Assembly: GCA_030160035.1 (NCBI GenBank)
Contig: BSNO01000003.1
Coordinates: 992,001 to 1,056,000, forward strand
Source of the DNA: Rhizobium albus
Lineage (GTDB): Bacteria; Pseudomonadota; Alphaproteobacteria; Rhizobiales; Rhizobiaceae
Reading direction: 5' to 3'
DNA: 64,000 nt
Part shown: positions 26,201-34,667 of the stretch, in pieces
How the letters are laid out: each line of letters starts with the position of its first letter
How positions within the stretch are numbered: the first letter of the stretch is position 1
Translations under genes and position numbers: made by a program
Notes under the pieces: model-generated
What the model saw: the letters and a program-made list of their open reading frames with translations, nothing else
The model's database searches: none
Told to the model about the DNA's origin: nothing

Positions 26201-26956
26201 ATGAGCGTGTCCGACACTGGCAAGAAACAAAAATCCGGCGCCCTTGGCGAGAACATCAAGGTCATCCTGCAAGCGCTTGCTCTGGCGCTGGTCATCCGCA
26301 CGCTGCTGTTTCAGCCCTTTTCGATTCCATCGGGTTCGATGATGCCGACGCTGCTCGTCGGCGATTATCTTTTTGTTTCTAAATACGCCTATGGCTACTC
26401 GAAATACTCGCTCCCCCTGTCCCCGGACCTCTTCGAAGGCCGCATCTGGGGTGCCGAGCCCGAGCGTGGCGATGTCGCGGTGTTCCGCTATCCGCCCAAT
26501 CCCGATCTCGACTACATCAAGCGCGTGATCGGCCTGCCGGGTGACACGGTCCAGATGCGCAACGGCGTCCTCTTCATCAATGACGAGGCTGTCGAACGCG
26601 AGCAGGTGGGTACCTATCGACCCGAGGGGCGATATGACCGTGGCGAGGAGGTGCCGCTTTATCGCGAGACGCTGCCGAACGGCGTCTCCTACAACACGCT
26701 CGATCTCACGCCGAATTCGCCCGGAGACAACACGCGTGAGTTCCTCGTGCCTCCCGGCCATTACTTCATGATGGGCGACAATCGGGACAATTCCGCCGAC
26801 AGCCGCTTCGAAGTCGGCTTCGTGCCATTCGAGAATTTCGTCGGCCGCGCCAACATCATCTTCTTCTCCATGGATGCCGGCACGTCGCCTCTGGAGCTCT
26901 GGAACTGGCCGAGCGACCTGAGGTTCGACCGCCTCTTCCAGTCCGCGCAGCAATGA
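26201..26956 (+). CDS. lepB: Signal peptidase I
   Basis: 251 residues. A single N-terminal membrane anchor (about 18-40) precedes the catalytic Ser46 in SIPSGSMMPTL and the general-base Lys107 in DYIKRVIGLPGD. The C-terminal motif MMGDNRDNSADSR is present. It removes signal peptides from exported proteins on the outer face of the inner membrane. AGGGGA lies 6 bases before the ATG. rnc follows after 16 bases. Confidence 0.96.
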   Translation: MSVSDTGKKQKSGALGENIKVILQALALALVIRTLLFQPFSIPSGSMMPTLLVGDYLFVSKYAYGYSKYSLPLSPDLFEGRIWGAEPERGDVAVFRYPPNPDLDYIKRVIGLPGDTVQMRNGVLFINDEAVEREQVGTYRPEGRYDRGEEVPLYRETLPNGVSYNTLDLTPNSPGDNTREFLVPPGHYFMMGDNRDNSADSRFEVGFVPFENFVGRANIIFFSMDAGTSPLELWNWPSDLRFDRLFQSAQQ

Positions 26957-26972
26957 TCCTTAGGCCCGCGCC

Positions 26973-27689
26973 ATGAAATCGAAGGCGCTGTCCAAAGGCG
27001 AGATCGAGCGTCTTGAAGACCGGATCGGCTACAGCTTCGCCGAGCCCGAGCGGCTGGAGCGGGCATTGACCCATTCCAGCTCGCTGGCCGGAAAATCGGG
27101 CAAGCCCGCCAATTACGAGCGGCTCGAATTTCTGGGCGACCGCGTGCTCGGCCTTTGCGTGGCCGAGATGCTGTTCACTGCGTTTCGCTCGGCAGCGGAG
27201 GGCGAGCTCTCCGTGCGTCTCAATCAGCTGGTGAGCGCGCAGACCTGCGCGGCGGTGGCCGACGATCTGGAACTGCATGAGTTCATCCGCACCGGCAGCG
27301 ACATCAAGTCGGTGAAGGGCAAGCGCATGGCGAGCGTGCGCGCCGACGTCATCGAGTCTCTGATTGCGGCGATCTATCTCGATGGCGGACTTGAGCCTGC
27401 GCGTGGCTTCATCGAAAGGCTGTGGGGCGAGCGCGCCAGGCGCGAGAATGCCGCGCGTCGCGATGCGAAAACGGAACTGCAGGAATGGTCCCACGCGCGC
27501 TCGGGCTCGACCCCGCTCTACCGCATCCTGGATCGGTCGGGGCCGGACCACGATCCGCAATTCACGGTCCGTGTCGAGATCGAGGGACTTGAGCCCGAAA
27601 CGGGTGTAAGCAGATCGAAGCGCACGGCTGAACAGGAAGCGGCCACGCGCATGCTGGAACGCGAAGGCGTCTGGCCACAAAAATCATAA
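26973..27689 (+). CDS. rnc: Ribonuclease III
   Basis: 238 residues. The N-terminal RNase III domain carries the signature YERLEFLGDRVLGL with catalytic acidic residues, and DVIESLIAAIYLDGG. The C-terminal double-stranded-RNA-binding domain covers about 165-232 (AKTELQEWSHAR, FTVRVEIEG, SKRTAEQEAATRMLE). It processes rRNA precursors and structured mRNAs. It sits between lepB and era as in most Hyphomicrobiales. Confidence 0.96.
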   Translation: MKSKALSKGEIERLEDRIGYSFAEPERLERALTHSSSLAGKSGKPANYERLEFLGDRVLGLCVAEMLFTAFRSAAEGELSVRLNQLVSAQTCAAVADDLELHEFIRTGSDIKSVKGKRMASVRADVIESLIAAIYLDGGLEPARGFIERLWGERARRENAARRDAKTELQEWSHARSGSTPLYRILDRSGPDHDPQFTVRVEIEGLEPETGVSRSKRTAEQEAATRMLEREGVWPQKS

Positions 27690-27702
27690 GGAAAAACTGT
27701 CC

Positions 27703-28644
27703 ATGAGCGAAGAGATCGACGAGCGGGTTGCCGAAGACGGGACGCCCCCGGCAGCGACGCGTTCTGGCTTCGTGGCGCTCATCGGCGCGCCGAATGCCGG
27801 CAAGTCGACTTTGCTGAACCAGCTGGTCGGCGCCAAGGTGTCGATCGTCAGCCACAAGGTCCAGACGACGCGTGCCATCGTGCGCGGAATCGTCATCGAG
27901 GATGCGACCCAGATCGTGTTCGTTGACACGCCGGGCATCTTCAAGCCGCGGCGTCGGCTCGACCGCGCCATGGTCACGACGGCATGGGGCAATGCCAAGG
28001 ATGCCGACATCGTCCTGTTCATGATCGATGCCGAGCGAGGAATCGTCGGCGATGCTGCCACCATCCTCGAAGGCATGAAAGATATTCATCATCGCAAGAT
28101 CCTGATCTTGAACAAGATCGATCAGGTGAAGCGCGAAAAGCTCCTGGAACTGGCGGCTGCCGCCAATGCGGTCGTGCCGTTCGACGAGACCTTCATGATT
28201 TCCGCGCTTGGCGGCTCCGGCTGCAAGGACGTGTTGAAGTTCCTGGCGAACGCGCTGCCTGAGGGCCCCTGGTATTATCCGGAAGACCAGATTTCCGATC
28301 TGCCGATGCGTCAGCTGGCAGCGGAAATCACCCGCGAGAAGCTGTACCTCCGGCTGCATCAGGAACTGCCGTACTCGTCGCACGTCGAGACGGAGCGCTG
28401 GGAAGAAAAGCCCGATGGCAGCGTGCGCATCGAGCAGGTGATCTATGTCGAGCGCGACAGCCAAAAGAAGATCGTGCTCGGCAAGGGCGGTGAGACGGTC
28501 AAGTCGATCGGCCAGTCCGCCCGCAAGGAAATCGGCGGCATCCTCGATCAGAAGGTGCACCTGTTCCTGTTCGTGAAGGTGCGCGAAAACTGGGGCGACG
28601 ATCCCGAGCGCTACCGCGAGATCGGCCTTGAATTCCCAAGCTGA
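27703..28644 (+). CDS. era: GTPase Era
   Basis: 313 residues. G1 GAPNAGKST (about 29-37), G3 DTPGIF, G4 NKID and the C-terminal KH domain (about 215-300; VIYVERDSQKKIVLGKGG) mark Era, which binds 16S rRNA and assists assembly of the small ribosomal subunit. AAGGA lies about 10 bases before the ATG. It is co-transcribed with rnc (13-base gap). Confidence 0.97.
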   Translation: MSEEIDERVAEDGTPPAATRSGFVALIGAPNAGKSTLLNQLVGAKVSIVSHKVQTTRAIVRGIVIEDATQIVFVDTPGIFKPRRRLDRAMVTTAWGNAKDADIVLFMIDAERGIVGDAATILEGMKDIHHRKILILNKIDQVKREKLLELAAAANAVVPFDETFMISALGGSGCKDVLKFLANALPEGPWYYPEDQISDLPMRQLAAEITREKLYLRLHQELPYSSHVETERWEEKPDGSVRIEQVIYVERDSQKKIVLGKGGETVKSIGQSARKEIGGILDQKVHLFLFVKVRENWGDDPERYREIGLEFPS

Positions 28645-28711
28645 CGTCCCGACCTCTTCTGCCATCGCCGGTGTTGCCCGGCTTCTTTCCGAGTGAGGAA
28701 CCGCTCACGCC

Positions 28712-29458
28712 ATGGAGTGGCAGGATCAGGCCATCGTTCTGGGCGTGCGCCGGCACGGTGAGACGAGCGTCATTGCCGAGGTGATGACGCAGTCGCGTGG
28801 CCGTCATCTCGGCATGGTGCGCGGCGGCCGATCCAGGCGCATGCAACCGGTGCTGCAGCCCGGCAACCGCGTCGAGGTGACATGGCGGGCCCGCCTCGAT
28901 GAGCATCTCGGCCAGTTTCAGGTGGAGCCCGTATCGCTCAGGGCCGCACGGCTGATGGAAACGGCGACCTCCGTCTACGGCGTCCAGGCGATGGCGGCGC
29001 TGTTGCGCCTGCTTCCCGAGCGTGACCCGCATTTGCGCCTCTACAATGCGCTCGACATCATTCTCGACAGCCTGCATGCGCCGCACGAAGCAGGCGAGCT
29101 CTTTGCCCGGTTCGAGCTGGCCATGCTGGACGAGCTGGGCTTCGGCCTCGACTTATCGGCTTGCGCGGTCACCGGAACGACTGCCGACCTCGCTTTCGTC
29201 TCTCCGAAGACAGGTCGCGCCGTCTCGCGCGCGGCGGGGCAGGGCTGGGCGGATCGCCTGTTTTCCTATCCGGATTTCCTGGCGCGGCAGGGCGCCGAAG
29301 CGGCCGACGAGGCGGCGCTCGCGGAAGCATTTCGGATGACGGGCTATTTCCTCGATCGCGATATTTACGGGCCGCGCGGGCTGAAACCGCCGGAGGCCCG
29401 CGAAGGGTTTATCCAGGCAGCGCTAAAGGCCGCACGCGCTGCCAACCCTTCGGCGTGA
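28712..29458 (+). CDS. recO: DNA repair protein RecO
   Basis: 248 residues. The N-terminal OB-fold ([20 protein letters not shown]...) and the YxxLxxxLRLL-like helical part ([23 protein letters not shown]) are typical. RecO helps RecF/RecR load RecA on gapped DNA. The rhizobial form lacks an obvious four-Cys zinc site. It is the last gene of the rpoZ-to-recO run. Confidence 0.95.
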   Translation: MEWQDQAIVLGVRRHGETSVIAEVMTQSRGRHLGMVRGGRSRRMQPVLQPGNRVEVTWRARLDEHLGQFQVEPVSLRAARLMETATSVYGVQAMAALLRLLPERDPHLRLYNALDIILDSLHAPHEAGELFARFELAMLDELGFGLDLSACAVTGTTADLAFVSPKTGRAVSRAAGQGWADRLFSYPDFLARQGAEAADEAALAEAFRMTGYFLDRDIYGPRGLKPPEAREGFIQAALKAARAANPSA

Positions 29459-29644
29459 GCGCCTGCACAATTAAAATTATCGCGAATCAAGGGTTTACAA
29501 GAAAATCAGCGCATTTTTGCGATGACCGGGAATAGCCGGCTCGATCTTCCGTTTTCCCAGTATGCCGCGGCGACGCGGGGGCAGGCTTCCAAGGGCGACC
29601 CCAACGACACCGGGCAACACTGCGAAAAACGATAGGAGATGACA

Positions 29645-30037
29645 ATGTCGGATCAAAACACGAATGGCAAGGTTGCTGCAGCGGTCGAAGACGATCAGCC
29701 GAATGTTGGCCGCCGCAAGATGCTTGCAATGCTTGGCCTCACCGCTGCTGCAGCCTACGCAGCGCCGACCCTTTTGAGCATCCGTGAAGCGCGTGCTTCT
29801 GGCGGTTCGGGCGGTGGCTCTGGTGGCGGTTCCGGTGGCGGCTCGGGTGGCCGCGGCGGTTCGGGCGGACGCGGTGGTTCCGGCGGACGCGGCGGTTCTG
29901 GTGGACGTGGCGGTTCGCGCGGCTCTGGCGGTCGTGGTGGCCGTGGTGGCTGGGGTGGCCGCAGCGGGTCGGGCCGTCGTAATCCGCAGAATCTCGGTGG
30001 CTTCTTCCGCGGCATGCGTGACGATATGCGCTGGTAA
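29645..30037 (+). CDS. Tat-signal Gly/Ser/Arg-repeat protein, possible modified-peptide precursor
   Basis: 130 residues from ATG 29645 (AGGAG 6 bases upstream; the ATG at 29639 is too close to that site). A polar leader (about 1-22) precedes a twin-arginine signal: Arg23-Arg24 in GRRKML, a hydrophobic run (AMLGLTAAAAYAAPTLL) and a likely cut after ARA (51). Residues 52-108 or so are low-complexity, first GGSGGGSGGG and then repeats of GGRGGS. The C-terminus (PQNLGGFFRGMRDDMRW) is distinct. Serine and glycine dominate the mature part, so it is a potential substrate for the kinase-like gene that follows. A short signal-bearing protein before a PqqD-type gene resembles a RiPP precursor. Function not established. 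Confidence 0.8.
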   Translation: MSDQNTNGKVAAAVEDDQPNVGRRKMLAMLGLTAAAAYAAPTLLSIREARASGGSGGGSGGGSGGGSGGRGGSGGRGGSGGRGGSGGRGGSRGSGGRGGRGGWGGRSGSGRRNPQNLGGFFRGMRDDMRW

Positions 30038-30054
30038 GTTTTCCATAAATGAAG

Positions 30055-30087
30055 GAGGCGTCGCCTGTTCGGGCGACGCCTTTTTCG
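30055..30087 (+). terminator. Strong Rho-independent terminator between the repeat protein and the kinase/PqqD gene
   Basis: GGCGTCGCC pairs with GGCGACGCC (30057-30065, 30072-30080), a perfect 9-bp stem with a 6-base loop followed by TTTTTCGCTT. It lies between the two genes and only 36 bases before the next start codon. Confidence 0.85.
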
Positions 30088-30122
30088 CTTATGCTAATGG
30101 ACATGCAATTTTGGAGGTCGCG

Positions 30123-31349
30123 GTGCGCTTACTCTGTCTGAAGGGTCTGCCGGGACCGATCGAGTTCGCTTCGCCTCTCGAATTCGTCGCCGACGATGTG
30201 AAGCGCGTGCTGGTTGGGTGGCCGGAAGTCGCGTGCGATGAGCTTTCGTCGCGCGAGCCGTTGATGACTGTTTCCGGCTCGCCCGACGCGGTTCGTCTCA
30301 ACCATCGCTATATGGACACGCCGCGGATCGAACCGTCACCCACAAGCGCCATCTGTTCACTGATCGTCGAACTGATGGCCGACTTCGTGGAAAGCGACGA
30401 CAGCCTCGGCAATCTGCATGCCGGAGCCGTCGAGTTTGCGGGCAGGCTCGTGGTTTTCCCGGCCACGAACCGCGCGGGCAAGTCGACCCTCGTGGGAGCT
30501 CTCGCCTCTAAAGGGCATCGTGTTTTCGCCGACGATCTTCTGCCGATCGACCTCGTGCGTCTCGAAGCGATCGCCTCTGGCTGCCTTCCGCGCCTGCGCC
30601 TGCCGCTGCCGGAAAGCGCGCCCCACACACTGAAGAACCACCTCGCCGCCAATGCCCTGCTAAACGACGGCTACTACACCTATCTCCCGGCGGCCAATGC
30701 GCAGCTCGCGGTTGCCCATGGCGACCGGTCGAAACTCGGCGCACTCGTGCTGCTCGACCGCCGCGAGGAGGGTGTCATGGCCTCCATCGAGGCGATTGAA
30801 CCCGATGAGGCCCTGTTGCGTGTGCTGCTGCAGGACACGAAAAGCGGCCTCGGCACCTGGACACTCGACCGTTATCTCGCGCTTGTCGGCACGATCGGCA
30901 TCTATCGTCTGGTCTACAGCCGTGTGGACGACGCGGTGACCTGCCTGCAGGCAAAGTTCGCCTCCTGGCCAGAAGAAGATTTCGCTTTACCGATCGAGCG
31001 CGCGGCGGAGCCGGATGAAGACGCAGACGATGATGATTTCGCCTTTGCGCCGAAGCCGGGTCAGGCGCTGATCGCGCGCGCGCCCCATGTGGTGGCACGG
31101 GTCGTGGGCCAGGCGGCCTTCCTCGTCGACCTCGACAGCAACGACATCCACCACCTCAACCAGGTCGGCTTGGCGCTCTGGAACCTCATTGCCAAACCGC
31201 TCGATGTCGAGACGATCGTCGATATCTTCCAGGAAGCGTTCCCTAATACGCCAGAGGCGCAACTGCGCGCAGATCTCGCCGCAGCCGTCGACCGGTTTTT
31301 GGAATCCGGTCTTGCCGTGCTGGAGCCGCCGCTTGCCGTCAGTGCGTGA
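30123..31349 (+). CDS. HPr-kinase-like P-loop protein fused to a PqqD domain
   Basis: 408 residues from GTG 30123 with GGAGGT ending 4 bases upstream; the frame is open further upstream only by overlap with the repeat gene. About 1-95 is an uncharacterised N-terminal region. The HprK-type domain follows: LHAGAVEF with His99, Walker A ATNRAGKST (114-122, Lys120), then FADDLLPI (Asp137/138). An acidic linker (about 298-306) precedes a C-terminal PqqD-like domain (about 313-395; LNQVGLALWNLI at 345). PqqD domains bind precursor peptides for modifying enzymes, and HprK-like proteins in peptide clusters can phosphorylate Ser. The natural inference is that it binds and modifies the Ser-rich protein upstream. 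Confidence 0.82.
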   Translation: MRLLCLKGLPGPIEFASPLEFVADDVKRVLVGWPEVACDELSSREPLMTVSGSPDAVRLNHRYMDTPRIEPSPTSAICSLIVELMADFVESDDSLGNLHAGAVEFAGRLVVFPATNRAGKSTLVGALASKGHRVFADDLLPIDLVRLEAIASGCLPRLRLPLPESAPHTLKNHLAANALLNDGYYTYLPAANAQLAVAHGDRSKLGALVLLDRREEGVMASIEAIEPDEALLRVLLQDTKSGLGTWTLDRYLALVGTIGIYRLVYSRVDDAVTCLQAKFASWPEEDFALPIERAAEPDEDADDDDFAFAPKPGQALIARAPHVVARVVGQAAFLVDLDSNDIHHLNQVGLALWNLIAKPLDVETIVDIFQEAFPNTPEAQLRADLAAAVDRFLESGLAVLEPPLAVSA

Positions 31350-31355
31350 CGATGC

Positions 31356-32597
31356 CTATTCGGCGGGCGCGAGCACCGGCCGTGCCACAGGCTTTTCGGC
31401 AATCGGCAGATGGACCACGGCTGCAAAGAGGCCAAGCGCGACGCCGAGCCACCATACCGGATCGTAGGTGCCGAACCGGTCGTAGAGATATCCGCCGAGC
31501 CATACGCCCAGAAATGAGCCGATCTGGTGGGAGAAGAACACGATGCCGCCGAGCATGCCGAGATAGCGTGTGCCGAACATGATCGCGACCAGCGAATTCG
31601 TCGGCGGCACGGTCGAAAGCCACAACAGTCCCATCGCGACGGAAAAGACGATCACCGAAAAACCCGTTTGCGGCAGAAGCAGGAAGGCGGTGACCGCGAT
31701 CGAACGCCCGATATAGATCAGCGCAAGGAAGATGGGCTTGGAATAGCGCTGGCCAATGATGCCCGACGCGATGGAGCCGATGATGTTGAAGAAGCCGATG
31801 AGCGCGATGGCGGTTACCGCGTAGGAGGCGTCGATCCCGATATCGCCGAGATAGGCCGGGAAATGCGCGGTGATGAACGCGACCTGGAAGCCGCACACGA
31901 AGAACCCGGCGGTGAGCAGAAGATAGCTTTGATGGCCGAATGCCTCGCGGAGTGCGGCGGCGATCGACTGATCGACGTCGGTCTGCTTCTGCGAGCCGGA
32001 TGACGAGTTTCCGCGCAGCGGCACGGCGAGCACCGGAATGGCGAGCATGATGATCGCGAGCACCACCAGCGCGTCGGACCATCCGAGCGAATCGATCAGG
32101 CCCTGGCTGATCGGGGCGAAGACGAACATGCCGGCCGAACCCGCCGCAGTGCCGAGGCCGAACGCGAAAGAGCGCTGCTGCGGTTCCACATTGCGGGCAA
32201 AGGCGGCGAGGATGACGCCGAACGAGCCGGCAGCCACCGCCAGGCCGACAAGCACGCCGCCGCCGATATGCAGCCAGACCGGCGCATCGGCCGTCGCCAT
32301 GGTGACGAGCCCAAGAGCATAAAGAACGGCGGAAAGGAGCAGCACGCGCCACGTGCCGTATTTGTCGGCGATCGCGCCGAAGAAGGGCTGACCCAATCCC
32401 CAAAAGAGGTTCTGCAGCGCCATGGCGAGACCGAAGGTGGTTCGATCCCAGCCGGTATCCTGCAGCATGGGCAACTGGAAAAAGCCCATGACGGAGCGCG
32501 GCCCGAAGCCGATCATGGCGATCAGGCAACCCGATACGATGATCAGCCAGGGAAATGCAGCCGGCTTTTGCAAGGCGCTCTTGGCTTGGTCGCTCAT
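31356..32597 (-). CDS. MFS transporter (oxalate/formate-antiporter-like group)
   Basis: 413 residues from ATG 32597 (GGAG 7 bases upstream; the longer frame to 32660 is not needed). Twelve hydrophobic segments are visible, with the MFS loop ADKYGTWRVLLL between helices 2 and 3 and GQRYSKPIF in the second half, separated by a hydrophilic loop (SSSGSQKQTDVDQS, near 205). The sequence resembles monocarboxylate or oxalate/formate-type carriers; the substrate is uncertain. Its stop is seven bases from the convergent kinase/PqqD stop. Confidence 0.85.
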   Translation of the reverse strand: MSDQAKSALQKPAAFPWLIIVSGCLIAMIGFGPRSVMGFFQLPMLQDTGWDRTTFGLAMALQNLFWGLGQPFFGAIADKYGTWRVLLLSAVLYALGLVTMATADAPVWLHIGGGVLVGLAVAAGSFGVILAAFARNVEPQQRSFAFGLGTAAGSAGMFVFAPISQGLIDSLGWSDALVVLAIIMLAIPVLAVPLRGNSSSGSQKQTDVDQSIAAALREAFGHQSYLLLTAGFFVCGFQVAFITAHFPAYLGDIGIDASYAVTAIALIGFFNIIGSIASGIIGQRYSKPIFLALIYIGRSIAVTAFLLLPQTGFSVIVFSVAMGLLWLSTVPPTNSLVAIMFGTRYLGMLGGIVFFSHQIGSFLGVWLGGYLYDRFGTYDPVWWLGVALGLFAAVVHLPIAEKPVARPVLAPAE

Positions 32598-32833
32598 CGA
32601 AGGCTCCGCTTGTTTCGCACGGCTTATCGTGTGGTGATGGCTATATGAGTGCCATTGCACTTAGATTCTTCTAGGACAGGGCCCGAACCTCTGGAAGCGA
32701 CTTTTTCACATGCCACCTTCAAGCGAATTGATGATTGCGCAAAGGCTTCAAGCACGTCACCGGCTTGCATTCGCATCGGCGAGCGCCTAAATCGCTGTGT
32801 GTCGGCGCTGCCGATTTTCTTTTTGTCGCCCTT

Positions 32834-32850
32834 ATGCTCAAACTGAGCAT
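32834..32850. promoter_or_regulatory. Palindromic operator before nadA, probable NadQ site
   Basis: ATGCTCA-AAC-TGAGCAT is a perfect 7+7 inverted repeat with a 3-base spacer, ending 29 bases before the nadA ATG. NadQ-family regulators (COG4111) control NAD synthesis genes in alphaproteobacteria, and a NadQ-like gene lies in this window (39526-40500). Assignment of the site to NadQ is inference. Confidence 0.6.
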
Positions 32851-32879
32851 TATGCGGCCGGGGACCGGAGGATGTGCCC

Positions 32880-33953
32880 ATGTCACCCGCAGCACTCGCC
32901 ATCAAGGCCGAAGGATTTCCAACGACCGCAGCCGAGCGGTTCGGCGTCGCCGAGCGCCCGTCGCTTGCCTTCACGCCGGAAGTCGCACGTGCGACGGAGC
33001 ATCTCTACGAGCGGGTGAAGCACCACATCCCGGCCATCGAGTGGCCGATCCACGCGCCCTACATCTACGCCATCAATCGCCTGAAGGCCGAGCGCGGCGC
33101 AGTCATCCTGGCCCACAACTATCAGACACCGGAGATCTTCCACTGCGTGGCCGACATCGTCGGCGACAGCCTCCAATTGGCGCGCGAGGCGGCGAAGGTC
33201 GATGCCGAGATCATCGTTCAGTGCGGCGTGCATTTCATGGCCGAGACGTCGAAGCTGCTCAATCCGGAAAAGACGGTGCTCATCCCGGACATGCGCGCAG
33301 GGTGCTCGCTGTCGGAGTCCATCACGGGCGCCGATGTGCGCCTGTTGAAGGAGCGGTACCCTGGCGTACCGGTCGTCACCTACGTGAACACCTCCGCCGA
33401 CGTGAAGGCCGAGACCGATATCTGCTGCACCTCCTCGAACGTCCTTGCGGTCGTCGAGAGCCTGGAGTCCGATACGGTTCTGTGCATTCCCGACGAATAT
33501 CTGGCGATGAACGTCGCCAAGCAGACCAAGAAAAAGATCATCACGTGGAAGGGGCGCTGCGAAGTACATGAGCGCTTTTCGGCGGCAGAACTGGTCGCCT
33601 ATCGCGAGGCCGATCCGTCGATCCAGATCATCGCGCACCCCGAATGCCATCCGGACGTTATCGCGGTTTCTGACTTCGCCGGCTCGACTTCGGGCATGAT
33701 CGATTACGTCAAGACCAATCGGCCGGGCCGCGTGCTGCTTGTGACTGAATGCTCGATGGCGTCCAATGTCGAGGCCGAGGTGCCGGGAGTCGAATTCGTC
33801 AAGCCGTGCAATCTGTGCCCGCACATGAAGCGCATCACGCTGCCGAAGATACTCGATTGCCTCGTCGACATGCGCGAGGAAGTAACTGTGGATCCCGCCA
33901 TCGCCACTCGCGCACGCCTCGCCGTCGAGCGCATGATCGATCTCGTCAGCTGA
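32880..33953 (+). CDS. nadA: Quinolinate synthase
   Basis: 357 residues from ATG 32880 with GGAGG 8 bases upstream (a GTG at 32874 is too close). An Fe4-S4 enzyme that condenses iminoaspartate with dihydroxyacetone phosphate to quinolinate. Cluster ligands are visible in [17 protein letters not shown], in the SSN-containing region [10 protein letters not shown] and in the C-terminal CNLCPHMK. Substrate motifs [12 protein letters not shown] and HPECHPDV are present. It begins the nad locus; nadB and nadC follow about 700 bases later beyond an inverted LysM gene. Confidence 0.96.
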   Translation: MSPAALAIKAEGFPTTAAERFGVAERPSLAFTPEVARATEHLYERVKHHIPAIEWPIHAPYIYAINRLKAERGAVILAHNYQTPEIFHCVADIVGDSLQLAREAAKVDAEIIVQCGVHFMAETSKLLNPEKTVLIPDMRAGCSLSESITGADVRLLKERYPGVPVVTYVNTSADVKAETDICCTSSNVLAVVESLESDTVLCIPDEYLAMNVAKQTKKKIITWKGRCEVHERFSAAELVAYREADPSIQIIAHPECHPDVIAVSDFAGSTSGMIDYVKTNRPGRVLLVTECSMASNVEAEVPGVEFVKPCNLCPHMKRITLPKILDCLVDMREEVTVDPAIATRARLAVERMIDLVS

Positions 33954-34020
33954 TATCAATCCGATGACACCGATGATGACGATGCCTGGGCTGCATCGAT
34001 GCTCCCGGCGCGCGGAAAGC

Positions 34021-34590
34021 CTAGCTCGCCGGGAGGATGATCGTTTGGCCGACCGAGAGCCGGTTCGGCTGAATGCCGGGATTGACCTGGATGAGGGCAC
34101 TCAACGGAACGCCTGCGGATGCGGCGATGCCGCTCAGCGTATCGCCGCGCCGGATCGCATAGCTGCCACCGGCATTGCCCGTATCGAGACTGCTTCGGCG
34201 CATGGGCGGCTCGCCGGGCTGACGGAACGTTGGAGCCGGCTGCACGATGGGCGCCTGGCGCGTGGCGTTGACGCTGGGGCGCGGCGCGATGTCGTTGTTC
34301 AGCGAGTCCGGAACGGCGCTCGTGCGACCGCCGGGGATGCGCAGCAGGCCCGGTCGATTGAGATCACGGCCCGGATTGGCGCGGCGCAGATCGCCGACCG
34401 TCGTGCCGCAGCGCTGCGCAAGCGCAACCGCGTTGGTGCCGACGCCTGTCTGGGTTCGCGCAGTGCATTGGGCGAGTGCATCGGTGCCGAAGCCTGGAAG
34501 CGGCGCTGCGGTGTAGATCATGGCGGCGACGAAAATCCCGCCGATTCTCCTGTTGACCGGGCGCACCATCGGTTTGTTCAGAATGCTCAT
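34021..34590 (-). CDS. Secreted LysM-domain protein
   Basis: 189 residues from ATG 34590 (a TTG at 34626 gives a longer form). A signal peptide ends near TDALA (about 36-40). The first LysM-like unit ([20 protein letters not shown]...[16 protein letters not shown]) and a clear C-terminal LysM ([21 protein letters not shown]...[12 protein letters not shown]) flank a Pro-rich linker. It probably binds peptidoglycan in the periplasm. It is inserted in the opposite direction between nadA and nadB, and its promoter region overlaps that of nadB. Confidence 0.85.
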   Translation of the reverse strand: MSILNKPMVRPVNRRIGGIFVAAMIYTAAPLPGFGTDALAQCTARTQTGVGTNAVALAQRCGTTVGDLRRANPGRDLNRPGLLRIPGGRTSAVPDSLNNDIAPRPSVNATRQAPIVQPAPTFRQPGEPPMRRSSLDTGNAGGSYAIRRGDTLSGIAASAGVPLSALIQVNPGIQPNRLSVGQTIILPAS

Positions 34591-34667
34591 CCCATGAAGA
34601 TAGGTCCTCACCTGCCCATCGTCCAATCACGGCTTGGCGATACAGCCGCGGCGATCGGAAGTCGCTC

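Noticed and set aside
29784-30122. In-frame upstream extension of the kinase/PqqD frame
   Set aside because: It overlaps the repeat-protein gene in another frame and crosses a strong terminator; the GTG at 30123 has its own GGAGGT.
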